Source: Chryseobacterium taichungense
Lineage (GTDB): Bacteria; Bacteroidota; Bacteroidia; Flavobacteriales; Weeksellaceae
Direction: 5' to 3'
Assembly: GCF_900109935.1 (NCBI RefSeq)
Contig: NZ_FOBV01000002.1
Location: 124,001 to 188,000 of the forward strand
DNA length: 64,000 bases
Numbering within the stretch: position 1 is the first letter of the stretch; every line of letters starts with the position of its first letter. Positions 52,373 through 61,806 of this stretch are shown piece by piece. Under the pieces are notes generated by a model. It did no database searches and was not told the origin of the DNA. It was given only the letters and a program-made list of their open reading frames with translations. The position numbers and the translations under genes are program-made.

Positions 52373-54673
52373 ATGAAAATTTTTAAAAACGTAACGTATG
52401 GATTTATTCTAACCGTGTTATCAGCACCTTCGCAAATGGTTGCACAATCCTCAAAAGTTTTGGATAAAATGAGAATTGATGCTTTGGAATCTGAAAACCG
52501 TAGCATATCATTTACCAATAAAGAGGCAGCATATTATTATATGCAATCCCACGTTACAAATCATCCTGAATATGCTTGGTTTGAAGGAATGAATGTTTCC
52601 AAAAACAGAATTTTTCAGGGATACGACCTTTATTCAGACGGGGAAAAATTAAATAACAGTGGCTCTAAGGTTGAAGTTTATCCCTATAAAATGTTTCGTC
52701 AGTATCAAGTTGGCTTGAAAGAAGAACTATGGATGTTTGATAATAAAAATATTATTGAAGTCTCTTTATCAGGAGAAGCAAAATCAATTGGCATAGAGTT
52801 GAAAGGAAATGATATTTCTATTATAAACAAAACTCCATCAATCTCTTATTTCAAATCAATGGCAAAAGACTATATTATTGGCGTGAGTGCCAAAATGCCG
52901 GTAAACATTGATGTAAAAGGGAATTTTATAGTTTCTGACAGTAAGTCCCAGGGGTTCTTTATTGCCGTTGGAAAAAATATCGAGGAAGTTTCTTCATTAA
53001 TTCAGGAAACAAGAAAAAATAATCTTAGACTTAAAGAAGAACGGATCACACGAATGGAAAATCTTCTGACGAAGAATGTGTTTATTTCATCCGTTGACCC
53101 TGAATTGTCCTTGGCTTTGAACTGGCTGGAAATCACTATGGACCAGTTGGTTACCAAACAGCAGGGTTACGGTATTTATGCAGGGCTTCCATGGTTTAAC
53201 GAATATTGGGGACGGGATGAGTTTATTTCATTTCCTGGAGCTGTATTGGTTACTGGACAATTTGATATTGCAAAAAAAATCCTTCTCTCGTTTGCAAAAT
53301 ATCAGGACATCAATCCAAGCTCAAAATTTTTTGGAAGAGTACCTAATATTGTCAATCCTCAAAATATAGATTATCATACCACTGACGGAACGCCTCGCTT
53401 TATCATAGAACTTCAGGACTACGTAAAATATTCGGGAGATACTTCCATCATTAAGGAGCTATATTCAAATATCAAGAACAGTATTGAGGGTCCGATGAAA
53501 TATTGGATGGATGAACGTGGTTATCTCCTCCACGAAGACAATGAAACCTGGATGGATGCCCGTGACCAGAATCTAGTATCCTATTCTCCAAGAGGAAGCC
53601 GGGCGAATGATATACAGGCACTTTGGTATAAGCAGCTTTTGGCAGGAGTTTACTTTGCAGATTATATGAGAGATGAATCAAGTAGTCAAAAATGGAAAGC
53701 TATTGCTTTGAAAGTAAGAAATAATTTTGAGAAAGATTTTACTAGCCCAGCGTACCCATTTATTGCAGATCGCCTTACAAAAGACGGAAAACAGGATTTT
53801 TCTCTGAGACCCAACCAACTCTTTGCCTTGGATATGATAGAAAACGCTGAAACAAGAAGCAAAAGTCTTGACAAGGTTTGGCGAGAACTTGTCTATCCTT
53901 GGGGTGTAGCAACTTTAAACAAGCAAGACATATTATTTCATCCTTTCCATAGAACAAAAGATTATCATAAAGATGCAGCATATCATAATGGTACTATTTG
54001 GACTTGGCTAAACGGAATGGCAATGCAAAGAATGTTAGAGGCTGAAAAACCGGAAGTAGCTTACCAGCTTTTTAAAAATGTAAATCAAATGGCACTTACC
54101 AAAGGGGTAGTAGGAGGTTTAAGCGAAAATCTGGATGCTTTTCCGCACAAGGGACAAAATTTCCCGGTACTTACCGGAACCTATCTTCAGGCTTGGTCGA
54201 ATGCAGAACAGCTTCGTATCTGGTATCAGTATTTTTTGGGTATCAGACCTGATATGATCAGTGGCAGATTACATTTGTCACCAAGATTACCAAACGAGAT
54301 AAAAGGCTTAACATACAGTTTTATTATAGGTAATTATTTATATCGTGCCAACTATTCAGAGGACGGGAAGACCAAAATATACTCATACAATTTGGGAGAT
54401 AAACCATTGAATATTACAATCGACATTTTCCCTTATGAGAAAAAAGAGATAGTATCCGTACCAAATGGAATTTTAACAATGACAGATAATGGAGAAAATT
54501 TACAAATAACTCTAACTGATACGAGAGGAAAATCCTTAAAACACATTACTGCTGAAAAGTCTAAGCAACGTACTGACTATATTAATCAATATTTTGGGGA
54601 ATTGACAAATGTCCCTTTCGCATCGCCGGACGAGCTAGAGAACCATAAAACAATAAAAGATGTATCACAATAA
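52373..54673 (+). CDS. Secreted glycogen-debranching-type glycoside hydrolase
   Basis: 766 residues with a signal peptide (to about 25). The catalytic (alpha/alpha) region contains FNEYWGRDEFISFPGAVLVTGQ, IPLQ-like FIIELQDYVKYSGD, NETWMDARDQN, AAYHNGTIWTWLNGMAMQRM and GLSENLDAFPHKG. These are the landmarks of amylo-alpha-1,6-glucosidase/GDE C-terminal domains, with acidic catalytic residues in ETWMD and SENLD. It probably trims alpha-glucans outside the cytoplasm. No sus-type binding partner lies next to it. Exact specificity is unknown. Confidence 0.82.
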   Translation: MKIFKNVTYGFILTVLSAPSQMVAQSSKVLDKMRIDALESENRSISFTNKEAAYYYMQSHVTNHPEYAWFEGMNVSKNRIFQGYDLYSDGEKLNNSGSKVEVYPYKMFRQYQVGLKEELWMFDNKNIIEVSLSGEAKSIGIELKGNDISIINKTPSISYFKSMAKDYIIGVSAKMPVNIDVKGNFIVSDSKSQGFFIAVGKNIEEVSSLIQETRKNNLRLKEERITRMENLLTKNVFISSVDPELSLALNWLEITMDQLVTKQQGYGIYAGLPWFNEYWGRDEFISFPGAVLVTGQFDIAKKILLSFAKYQDINPSSKFFGRVPNIVNPQNIDYHTTDGTPRFIIELQDYVKYSGDTSIIKELYSNIKNSIEGPMKYWMDERGYLLHEDNETWMDARDQNLVSYSPRGSRANDIQALWYKQLLAGVYFADYMRDESSSQKWKAIALKVRNNFEKDFTSPAYPFIADRLTKDGKQDFSLRPNQLFALDMIENAETRSKSLDKVWRELVYPWGVATLNKQDILFHPFHRTKDYHKDAAYHNGTIWTWLNGMAMQRMLEAEKPEVAYQLFKNVNQMALTKGVVGGLSENLDAFPHKGQNFPVLTGTYLQAWSNAEQLRIWYQYFLGIRPDMISGRLHLSPRLPNEIKGLTYSFIIGNYLYRANYSEDGKTKIYSYNLGDKPLNITIDIFPYEKKEIVSVPNGILTMTDNGENLQITLTDTRGKSLKHITAEKSKQRTDYINQYFGELTNVPFASPDELENHKTIKDVSQ

Positions 54674-55071
54674 TATTTTAGTCAGACATTACCACAGAAC
54701 GTCACAAGCTGCCACATTCTTGAACCCTTCTCAGAAACTTTAACTTCAAGCCCGAACATTAAAAATTAATAATACAGAAAAGCAGAAGATATTATTAGGC
54801 TTGCCAAGATGGTAGCTTTTATGTGGACTATCACTATTCTTTTTAGTACTGATGCAGTTTTTTGTTCTGCTACGGTTTCTTTTTATATGTGGTTGAACGT
54901 TGTTAGTAATCAAATGATTTAAGTGTTTCGACCGGACATCGGGCTTATTTTAAGAGTAATGTATAAACAACTTTGACGAAGAGATTGCACCGTAGACATT
55001 TATGTGAAAATCGTTCCCATTCAAGATCATTTCTGGCATTATTTTATCAACACTAATGATAAAGATAATAA
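54674..55071. other. 398-bp gap, no supported gene
   Basis: The longest meaningful frame is 37 codons (54809-54922) with no recognisable match. I see no tRNA, strong hairpin or clear promoter. DUF421 begins right after it. Confidence 0.5.
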
Positions 55072-55614
55072 ATGGAAGATTTGCTACTTGAAAATTGGGA
55101 AAAACTTGGACAGGTCGCACTGATGACCATTGCCTCTTTTGTCATTCTATTCCTTTTCATCAGGATCTCAGGAAAAAGGACACTGGCCAAGTTCAACGCT
55201 TTTGATTTTGTGGTCACGGTCGCTCTGGGTTCCACATTGGCCTATATGATGCTTGCGATGGTTCCATTGGCAGAAGGTGTAATGGTCTTATTTCTGATAA
55301 TTGCCTTACAATACCTGTTTGCAAAATTGGCCAGTACATCCGATAAGATGGAACACCTGATCAATTCCTCTCCACGCTTACTGTTCTATAAAGGCAAATA
55401 TCTTAAAGACAATATGAACACCGAGGCCATAACGGTTGATGAGATCTACGCTGTAGTACGTCAGGCAGGACTTGAAAAGTTAGATGATGTCTTGGCGGTT
55501 GTCATCGAGCTCAATGGAGAGATCAGTGTCATCAAAAAATCGGATACTCTGGGTGGTAAAAGTTCTTTGGAAGATCTTGATATCCCTGACAGTGAAGGAA
55601 GGGACAATCTGTAG
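55072..55614 (+). CDS. YetF/DUF421 membrane protein
   Basis: 180 residues. Two or three membrane helices (about 15-32, 45-70, 72-90) carrying RISGKRTLAKFNAFDFVVTVALGS, the hallmark of DUF421. The cytoplasmic domain has SSPRLLFYKGKYLKDNMNTEAITVDEIYAVVRQAGLEKLDDVLAVVIELNGEISVI. The family (YetF) is membrane bound, of unsettled role. No operon partner is apparent. Confidence 0.88.
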   Translation: MEDLLLENWEKLGQVALMTIASFVILFLFIRISGKRTLAKFNAFDFVVTVALGSTLAYMMLAMVPLAEGVMVLFLIIALQYLFAKLASTSDKMEHLINSSPRLLFYKGKYLKDNMNTEAITVDEIYAVVRQAGLEKLDDVLAVVIELNGEISVIKKSDTLGGKSSLEDLDIPDSEGRDNL

Positions 55615-55670
55615 AATTTTTTCAGTTATATAATTGAATTTAACAAATTAACCTAAGCTTGTTGACATTA

Positions 55671-56153
55671 CTACCTTTTCACTCGTTTCATTGGAAAGGC
55701 CTGTTTGCGTTTCTGTCCGTTTTTTATTCCTGAAATTTCGGCGATCAATGAATCGGAAGTGATTTTTGTGTAAGTGATGATCTGCGGAAAGTCGTGCTCA
55801 GGATTTTCAAAGACCAACTGATTTTCAGAAATAGTTTTAGCGGCAAAACGAACAGGCAGACCATCATTTTGATTTTTAACAGTTGGAATGTAAAACAACT
55901 TTTTATTTTCCTTCACGAGCCGAACGCTTTCAAAAACGATCGTGTCCTTGTCTTTGACACTATAACTTTTCCCCGAAAATTCAGTATTGCCAGTCTTGGT
56001 CCAGGTTTCATAGATGCTGCCTTTCTGGGTTTTGTTTTCCCAAGTACCGATCAGCCATTCCGCTTTTTGAATGTCGTTGGCCTGATTTATTGTCCAGGCA
56101 TAAAGAATAGCCAAACTCACAACCGTAATAAAAAATTTTGCTCCTGTTTTCAT
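55671..56153 (-). CDS. Small secreted DUF6265-like protein
   Basis: 160 residues from the ATG at 56153, giving a signal/anchor (MKTGAKFFITVVSLAILYAW). A longer in-frame start would add 41 residues with no clear role. The mature part, AEWLIGTWENKTQKGSIYETWTKTGNTEFSGKSY and PEHDFPQIITYTKI, is the DUF6265 pattern, probably a lipocalin-like barrel. It is coded after the AraC regulator on the same strand. Confidence 0.7.
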   Translation of the reverse strand: MKTGAKFFITVVSLAILYAWTINQANDIQKAEWLIGTWENKTQKGSIYETWTKTGNTEFSGKSYSVKDKDTIVFESVRLVKENKKLFYIPTVKNQNDGLPVRFAAKTISENQLVFENPEHDFPQIITYTKITSDSLIAEISGIKNGQKRKQAFPMKRVKR

Positions 56154-56278
56154 AACTTTAGCTGATTGAATAATTGTCATTTTATTTAATTTCCAAACAC
56201 CGGATGACTTATTTGTGAAAGTTGAGATGGCAAAGTTGCAATGTTTTTGAAAACTAAAATTGTAAAAATGGGACAAGT

Positions 56279-57094
56279 CTAATCCGTTCCGTAAAAAAGT
56301 GAAGACATTTTAAGATGAGGGCCATAAAATTCTTTGGGCGTAGATCCGGTAAATTCTTTAAACTCTTTGATAAAATGTGCTTGGTCGTAATACTCGTTTT
56401 CGTAAGCCAATTGTGCGAGGTTTGTAAACTGATCGTTGAGCAACATTTTGAGCGCAGTCTGCAGTCGAATCGTCCTCGATAGTTGTTTAGGACTTAGACC
56501 AATGGCTGAAGAGAATTTGCGTAACAATTGTCTTCGGTTGACTTTGTTAAGTTTAGACAGTTCGTCAACCGGGAGTTGTCCGTTGGCTGTTATAATGGTT
56601 TCAACCGTTGATTTTACAATGCGGTCAATGGTTTCGATGTTAGTCAGCCGATTAAGTAAAAATATTTCAATAAGCTTTATTCTCTCTGAAGTGGAATTGG
56701 CATTTAAGATCTGTTGTCCAATTTCCTGTCCGTCCTTTCCAAACATCATTTCCAATGAAACAGCGGTATTTTCCATCTCTTTTATAGAAAATGTGGTAAA
56801 AGGCAAAAACCCTTCGGGATGAAAACGGATGGAGAAAATTCCGGTCTCGCCGGTCGGTTCGATCTCAAGTGGTCCAGTCAGTTGTCCGATGACAAAACAT
56901 CTGGGCTGGATAATGCTGTTCCTATTATCCAATAATTGTTTGTATAGATCGCCATAATGAAAGATCATCTCCATACATCCGTCAGGAACGATGGTTTGTT
57001 TTTCCGGAGTTTCTTCTTTCGGGCTTTCCATTGTCCAATAACATTTGATAAATGCTGCTAAGTCCTGATCCGGTTCAAATGTCTGGTAATTCAT
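56279..57094 (-). CDS. AraC-family transcription regulator
   Basis: 271 residues. N-terminal sensing region (QTFEPDQDLAAFIKCYWTMESP, VPDGCMEMIFHYGD, GQLTGPLEIEPTGETGIFSIRFHPEGF), the DUF6597 form of effector domain. The C-terminal AraC HTH (about 170-265) ends QAHFIKEFKEFTGSTPKEFY. The gene to its left on the same strand, coding the small secreted protein, is the likely target. Effector unknown. Confidence 0.9.
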   Translation of the reverse strand: MNYQTFEPDQDLAAFIKCYWTMESPKEETPEKQTIVPDGCMEMIFHYGDLYKQLLDNRNSIIQPRCFVIGQLTGPLEIEPTGETGIFSIRFHPEGFLPFTTFSIKEMENTAVSLEMMFGKDGQEIGQQILNANSTSERIKLIEIFLLNRLTNIETIDRIVKSTVETIITANGQLPVDELSKLNKVNRRQLLRKFSSAIGLSPKQLSRTIRLQTALKMLLNDQFTNLAQLAYENEYYDQAHFIKEFKEFTGSTPKEFYGPHLKMSSLFYGTD

Positions 57095-57180
57095 TGGCTT
57101 TTTTGATAAGAGTTATTTTAAGCAATTCAAATATAATCAATCGTATGGAAAGATTGATGGATAACCTATTATAAACCTGC

Positions 57181-57737
57181 GTAATTGAAATACAGGTTAG
57201 CTGGAAGTCTGCGCAAAATGTGCACAGGTCAGCGTAAAACCGGCTCAAAAAATTAAGCAACTCAACACTAATCCTGCGTAAAAATTGAGCCGGATATTTA
57301 AATGCGTGCTCAAAATTTGAGCAACCATATTTCTGAAGTGTATCTCAATAAAATAAAGCAGCTCATACCTCTGCTTACAAATTGCGCCACTTTTATGAAA
57401 ACCGGCTCAAAAATATTAGCACAACACACTTACCTGGCTCAAAAAATAAGCCGGTGATCCCTAACCCGGCGCAGAATTTGAGCCAAATACTGTCGATGCG
57501 GCTTAAAAATTAAACCTCCATATCTCTAAATTGTATCCAAGAAAGTAAAGCAGCTCATAACTCTGCTTAAAAACTGAACCACTTTTTGCAAAACCGGCTC
57601 AAAATTATAACCACAACACGCTGACCTGGCTCAAAAAGTGAGCCGGCCAATCCTAACCCGGTGCAGAATTTGAGCCGTGTACTGTCAATGCGGCTCAAAA
57701 ATTGAACAACCCTGATGTCATTGTCTTTTCTGCTTTT
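57181..57737. repeat. 192-bp tandem repeats rich in GGCTCAAA (iteron-like)
   Basis: Two copies in exact 192-bp register, without insertions or deletions, at 57354-57545 and 57546-57737. A shortened, diverged third copy precedes them (about 57181-57353). Each copy carries several GGCTCAAA and TTTGAGCC motifs. Within copy 2, GGCTCAAAAAGTGAGCC (57628-57644) is a palindrome; the matching stretch of copy 1 is 57436-57452. No open reading frame fits. The gap 57095-58102 is otherwise gene-free. Two DNA-binding protein genes follow, so it may be an origin of replication, transfer origin or partition site of a mobile element. Confidence 0.7.
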
Positions 57738-57839
57738 TTTCTTTTCAAAAGCAATTAATACAACTGATTAATAATCAATAAAATGCAGTCACATTTCAGA
57801 GCTCTGAAAAATCAGCGATACAATTAAGCAAGATGTGTC

Positions 57840-57853
57840 TTTGTATATACAAA
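57840..57853. promoter_or_regulatory. Perfect 14-bp palindrome TTTGTATATACAAA
   Basis: A self-complementary site about 250 bp before the HTH gene at 58103. It may be an operator for one of the two small DNA-binding proteins downstream. Confidence 0.45.
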
Positions 57854-57903
57854 CTTTTCAAGTTTTATATCCAAGACTCTCTTGCCTTTTTTGCAAAAAG
57901 GGG

Positions 57904-57929
57904 AAAAGACTTCGAAACTCGTCTTTTTT
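57904..57929 (+). terminator. Intrinsic terminator, maybe of a small RNA
   Basis: AAAAGAC (57904-57910) pairs with GTCTTTT (57921-57927), with the T-run going on to 57929. A transcript ending here would contain no gene, so a short RNA or an attenuated leader are options. Confidence 0.5.
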
Positions 57930-58102
57930 CTTTGTAAACCATCTAGTTGATTCCAATTTATTCTTTTTTAATCTCTAAAAGATTCCTGCATCATCCAGAT
58001 TGTTCTTATTTAGCCCACGCCCCTCTAACACTATTGTTTTGAATGTTTTAATGCTACAACTTTGTAGAAGAAAACCAAGTCAAAAACAAAAATGAAGTAG
58101 TT

Positions 58103-58360
58103 ATGATCGTAAACCTAATCACCAAAGAAGACCTTCAGGAATTTAGAACCGAATTGCTGGAAGACCTACAAAACCTATTTCAGATCAAGATTTCCCAGCA
58201 GAAATTATGGCTCCGCTCCTCAGAGGTCAAAGCACTTCTAAAAATCTCCTCCGGAACACTGCAAAACCTCCGTACCAATGGAAGCTTATCGTACACCCGT
58301 GTCGGCGGGACATTATATTACAATTACAAAGACATTGAAGAAATGCTGAAAAAGAAGTAA
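58103..58360 (+). CDS. HTH_17/excisionase-like DNA-binding protein
   Basis: 85 residues. An acidic N-terminal coiled region is followed by LWLRSSEVKALLKISSGTLQNLRTNGSLSYTRVGGTLYYNYKDIEEML, the MerR/excisionase-like winged HTH that Bacteroidota mobile elements commonly carry. It is 28 bp before the next gene in the same direction, in the lee of the iteron-like repeats. It probably binds element DNA for excision or replication control. Confidence 0.8.
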   Translation: MIVNLITKEDLQEFRTELLEDLQNLFQIKISQQKLWLRSSEVKALLKISSGTLQNLRTNGSLSYTRVGGTLYYNYKDIEEMLKKK

Positions 58361-58387
58361 TGATATTTAACAACAGCGAACCAAATT

Positions 58388-58714
58388 ATGAATTATATCA
58401 AACACCTCACAGCTTTCTATGAAAAGGTGGCTCAGGATAATACGCTCAACCCATCACACATCAGCCTCTATTTAGCCTTATTCCAGTTCTGGAATTTCAG
58501 CCGTTTCCGAAATCCGGTCAGTATTTCCCGCGATGAAGTGATGCGTATCAGTAAAATCCGCTCAAAGGCCACCTATCATAAATGCCTGAAGAATCTTCAC
58601 TCTTCGGGCTATATTGATTATCAGCCGTCGTATAATCCGTTTCAGGGAAGCCAGGTGGTGATGGTGGATTTTGGTGGGGAGTTGAAGGTTGGTCAGCAGC
58701 AAAGAAATAAATAA
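58388..58714 (+). CDS. Winged-helix protein of mobile-element type
   Basis: 108 residues. NPSHISLYLALFQFWNFSRFRNPVSISRDEVMRISKIRSKATYHKCLKNLHSSGYIDYQPSYNPFQG has the pattern of the replication-initiator-like/winged HTH proteins coded after excisionase-like genes in Bacteroidota integrative elements. It ends in a short polar tail. It pairs with the gene before it. The exact role is unknown. Confidence 0.7.
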   Translation: MNYIKHLTAFYEKVAQDNTLNPSHISLYLALFQFWNFSRFRNPVSISRDEVMRISKIRSKATYHKCLKNLHSSGYIDYQPSYNPFQGSQVVMVDFGGELKVGQQQRNK

Positions 58715-58819
58715 TCTTTATTACTTTTCCAATACTGATTTAATATTTATAGCTATTTTTAGGGTTTATACATTTAACATTTTTTATCTTTGGGAATTAA
58801 CCTTAAGGATTATCATTAA

Positions 58820-60388
58820 ATGTCAGAAGAACAGAAACGTCAGTTGCAGCAGCAACTTTGGAATATAGCGAATACTTTAAGAGGTAAAATGGATGCGGAT
58901 GAATTCCGTGATTATATTTTAGGATTTATTTTCTATAAATATCTTTCAGAGAAAATACATTTTACGGCTAACAAAATTTTATTAGATTCAGGAGAAGATG
59001 TTGATTACAATGATGTTGATGAAAATACTGAAGAAGGGAAAGGAATTGTAGAAGCCATTTATGAAGAAGTCGTTGAAGATTTGGGATATTTCCTGAAACC
59101 TTCGGAACTTTTCAGTAATATTGCCAAAAAAGGACATCAGAAACAGGAAGGGAAATCTAATTTTATCTTAGCTGAACTTTCTAAAATCCTCAATAATATT
59201 GAGCAATCCACATTAGGAACAAATAGTGAAGATGATTTTGAAGGATTGTTTGATGATTTGGATCTTACTTCGGCAAAACTTGGACGAACTGAAGACGAAA
59301 AAAATACATTAATCTCCAAAGTTCTGTATCATTTAGATGATATTGATTTCAATTTATCAGATACCAATGCTGATGTTTTAGGCGATGCTTATGAATATCT
59401 GATTGCACAGTTTGCAAGTGGGGCTGGTAAAAAAGCAGGAGAATTTTATACTCCGCAACAGGTTTCTACTATTTTAGCAAGAATTGTTACGAGTCGAAAA
59501 TCACAATTAAAATCTGTATATGACCCGACTTGCGGAAGTGGTTCATTGCTTTTAAGAGTTGCCCGTGAAGCAAAAGTAAGCGATTTCTATGGTCAGGAAA
59601 TGAACCGTACGACTTACAACTTAGCAAGGATGAATATGATTCTGCACGGTGTCAATTACAGCAACTTTGATATCCGTCAGGAAGATACTCTGGAAAAACC
59701 TCAACATTTAGATAAAACCTTTGATGCTATTGTAGCCAATCCTCCCTTTTCTGCGAAGTGGAGCTCTAATGAACTTCTTTTATTAGATGAAAGATTTTCA
59801 CAATACGGAAAATTAGCGCCGTCTTCAAAAGCAGACTTTGCTTTTATCCAGCATATGATTCATCACTTGGATGAAAACGGAATTATGGCTGTCGTAATGC
59901 CACACGGAGTTCTGTTTCGTGGTGCAGCCGAATTGGTTATCCGAAAATATCTGATTAAAGAGAAAAATTATTTAGATGCTGTGATTGGTTTGCCTTCCAA
60001 TATTTTCTTTGGAACCAGTATTCCTACCTGTATATTAGTCTTTAAGAAATGTCGTGAAGCCGATGAAGATATCCTATTTGTAGATGCAAGCAAAGAGTTT
60101 GAGAAGCAAAAAAATCAAAATGTATTGCTCAATGCTCATATCAATAAAATTGTTGACACTTATCAAAATCGTACAGTAACTGAAAAGTTCAGTCATAAAG
60201 CGACATTGCAGGAGGTTGCAGATAATGATTACAATCTAAATATTCCTCGCTATGTGGATGCTTTTGAGGAAGAAGAGGAAATTGATATTCAGGCGGTAAT
60301 GGCAGAAATTAAGGAGCTTGAAGCAAAGCGTTCTCAATTGGATTCTGAAATTGAAGTTTATTTGAAAGAATTGGGATTAGTCAGCTAA
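58820..60388 (+). CDS. hsdM: Type I restriction-modification methyltransferase subunit
   Basis: 522 residues. Helical N-terminal HsdM domain (about 7-165), then the N6-adenine methyltransferase core: SAM motif DPTCGSGS (235-242) and catalytic NPPF (307-310). EFYTP (208-212) is the usual lead-in of the family. A coiled-coil C-terminus (EEEEEIDIQAVMAEIKELEAKRSQLDSEIEVYL) would contact HsdS. It methylates the adenine of a bipartite site chosen by HsdS, which follows 59 bp later. No HsdR is seen in the window. Confidence 0.95.
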   Translation: MSEEQKRQLQQQLWNIANTLRGKMDADEFRDYILGFIFYKYLSEKIHFTANKILLDSGEDVDYNDVDENTEEGKGIVEAIYEEVVEDLGYFLKPSELFSNIAKKGHQKQEGKSNFILAELSKILNNIEQSTLGTNSEDDFEGLFDDLDLTSAKLGRTEDEKNTLISKVLYHLDDIDFNLSDTNADVLGDAYEYLIAQFASGAGKKAGEFYTPQQVSTILARIVTSRKSQLKSVYDPTCGSGSLLLRVAREAKVSDFYGQEMNRTTYNLARMNMILHGVNYSNFDIRQEDTLEKPQHLDKTFDAIVANPPFSAKWSSNELLLLDERFSQYGKLAPSSKADFAFIQHMIHHLDENGIMAVVMPHGVLFRGAAELVIRKYLIKEKNYLDAVIGLPSNIFFGTSIPTCILVFKKCREADEDILFVDASKEFEKQKNQNVLLNAHINKIVDTYQNRTVTEKFSHKATLQEVADNDYNLNIPRYVDAFEEEEEIDIQAVMAEIKELEAKRSQLDSEIEVYLKELGLVS

Positions 60389-60447
60389 ATTTTTTTTGGC
60401 TTAGTAAAATCCTCAAGGTTTAGAATTTTAACAAATAAATTATAAAG

Positions 60448-61746
60448 ATGACAGAAGAAAATAAAAGTGTAAAGAATTTTCCTAATTCGAGAAACATACC
60501 CAAATTGAGGTTTTTAAAATTCAATGATGGATGGGAAGATAAGAAACTTGGAGACTTAATGAATTTCAAAGTAACTAATTCTTATTCAAGAGATAATCTC
60601 AATTATGAATCAGGAACCGTAAAAAATATTCACTATGGAGATATCCATACCAAATTTCAAACTCTTTTTGATTTAGAAAAAGAAAATGTTCCATATATAA
60701 ATGAAGATATTTCTCTGAATAGGATTTCAGAAGATTTTTATTGCCAAGAAGGAGATGTAATTTTTGCAGATGCTTCTGAAGATTTAAACGATGTTGGGAA
60801 AAGTATTGAAATTATAAATGTTAATGGAGAAAAATTACTTTCCGGTTTGCATACTCTTTTAGCAAGACCGCAAAAAAATAATTTCTCTAAAGGATTTCTT
60901 GGATATTTATTAAAATCTGATTATGTAAGAAATCAAATAAAAAGAGAATCACAAGGGTCTAAGGTATTAAGCATTAATGTGGGTAGGATTTCTAATATTC
61001 ATTTAGTATATCCTTCAATTCCAGAGCAACAAAAGATTTCTGAATTTTTATCTCTTTTGGATAAGAGGATATTATATTCAATGAAAATAATTGAGGATTT
61101 AATTATTTTAAAATCTAGTACTGCTCAAAATATATTTAATCAAGTTTTTAGATTTAAAGATTCTGAAGATAATGATTTTCCTAAGTGGGATATTAAAAAG
61201 CTAGGAGATGTTTGCGAAATAAAAAGAGGCGCTTCCCCACGCCCTATTTCAGAGAGTAAATGGTTTGATGAAGATTCCAAAATTGGATGGGTAAGAATTT
61301 CTGACGTTACAAAATCTAATAAGTATTTAGAAAAGACAGAACAATATTTATCTAATGCAGGTATTTCGAAAAGCAGATTGGTGAAAAAAGGAAACATGAT
61401 AATGAGCATTTGTGCTACTATAGGAAAGCCTATTTACACAAATTTTGATGTTTGTATACACGATGGTTTTGTTGTTTTTGAAAACCTAACGCTCGATAAA
61501 GAGTTTCTATATTATTATTTAGATTTTATTCAATTGAATTGGTATAAGTATGGACAGCCAGGAATTCAAATAAACCTTAACTCGGAAATTGTAAATAATG
61601 AATCTGTATTAGTTCCTGTTATTGAGGAACAAATTAAAATAGCTGAGTTTTTATCAAAGTTTGATGAAAAAATAAATTTAGAGAACGAGTTACTAACTCA
61701 ATACGAAAATCAGAAAAAATATTTATTACAAAATCTTTTTGTTTAA
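60448..61746 (+). CDS. hsdS: Type I specificity subunit (expressed copy)
   Basis: 432 residues with two target-recognition domains. TRD1 begins after NIPKLRFLKFNDGWEDKKLGD and is followed by the first conserved helix (IPEQQKISEFLSLLDKRILYSMKII). TRD2 follows DFPKWDIKKLGDVCE and the second conserved helix (EEQIKIAEFLSKFDEKI...). It sets the two halves of the recognised sequence. Being in line with hsdM it should be the active copy. Stretches at the start and middle match, in reverse orientation, the second hsdS at 61807-63006. Confidence 0.94.
   Translation: MTEENKSVKNFPNSRNIPKLRFLKFNDGWEDKKLGDLMNFKVTNSYSRDNLNYESGTVKNIHYGDIHTKFQTLFDLEKENVPYINEDISLNRISEDFYCQEGDVIFADASEDLNDVGKSIEIINVNGEKLLSGLHTLLARPQKNNFSKGFLGYLLKSDYVRNQIKRESQGSKVLSINVGRISNIHLVYPSIPEQQKISEFLSLLDKRILYSMKIIEDLIILKSSTAQNIFNQVFRFKDSEDNDFPKWDIKKLGDVCEIKRGASPRPISESKWFDEDSKIGWVRISDVTKSNKYLEKTEQYLSNAGISKSRLVKKGNMIMSICATIGKPIYTNFDVCIHDGFVVFENLTLDKEFLYYYLDFIQLNWYKYGQPGIQINLNSEIVNNESVLVPVIEEQIKIAEFLSKFDEKINLENELLTQYENQKKYLLQNLFV
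60532..60554 (+). repeat. Inverted-repeat site in hsdS start (left partner)
   Basis: TGGGAAGATAAGAAACTTGG and the next three bases match the reverse-oriented site 62927-62949 in the second hsdS at 19 of 23 positions. It codes for the conserved W-x-x-KKLG segment at the head of TRD1, so the likeness could reflect protein conservation alone. Confidence 0.5.
61172..61190 (+). repeat. Inverted-repeat site in hsdS middle (left partner)
   Basis: ATGATTTTCCTAAGTGGGA matches 18 of 19 positions of the site at 62390-62408 in the other hsdS, in inverse orientation. Both are in the same reading phase (coding for DFP-K/N-W), at residue 242 here and 200 there. Recombination here would swap the second recognition domains without changing frame. 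Confidence 0.65.
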
Positions 61747-61763
61747 GAGATTGGGAATTAGAG

Positions 61764-61803
61764 AAGTCTTTTTCAAGTTTTAAAACTTGAAAAGACTTTT
61801 TTT
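61764..61803. terminator. Bidirectional terminator between the two hsdS genes
   Basis: AAGTCTTTTTCAAGTTTT and AAAACTTGAAAAGACTT pair almost fully (one bulge), with T-runs on both sides in the respective directions. It serves both converging hsdS genes. Confidence 0.8.
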
Positions 61804-61806
61804 CCA

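Noticed and set aside
54809-54922. Short membrane-like ORF of 37 codons
   Set aside because: No clear start context, no recognised family, and base composition is like the surrounding non-coding DNA.
57181-57737. CRISPR array
   Set aside because: The repeat period is 192 bp, the copies are degenerate throughout, there are no unique spacers of regular size and no cas genes in the window.
30600-58800. Second copy of the tRNA-Ser 3' end as attachment site
   Set aside because: I read for the T-arm/acceptor sequence downstream of the integrase and did not see a match. The far end may lie outside the window.
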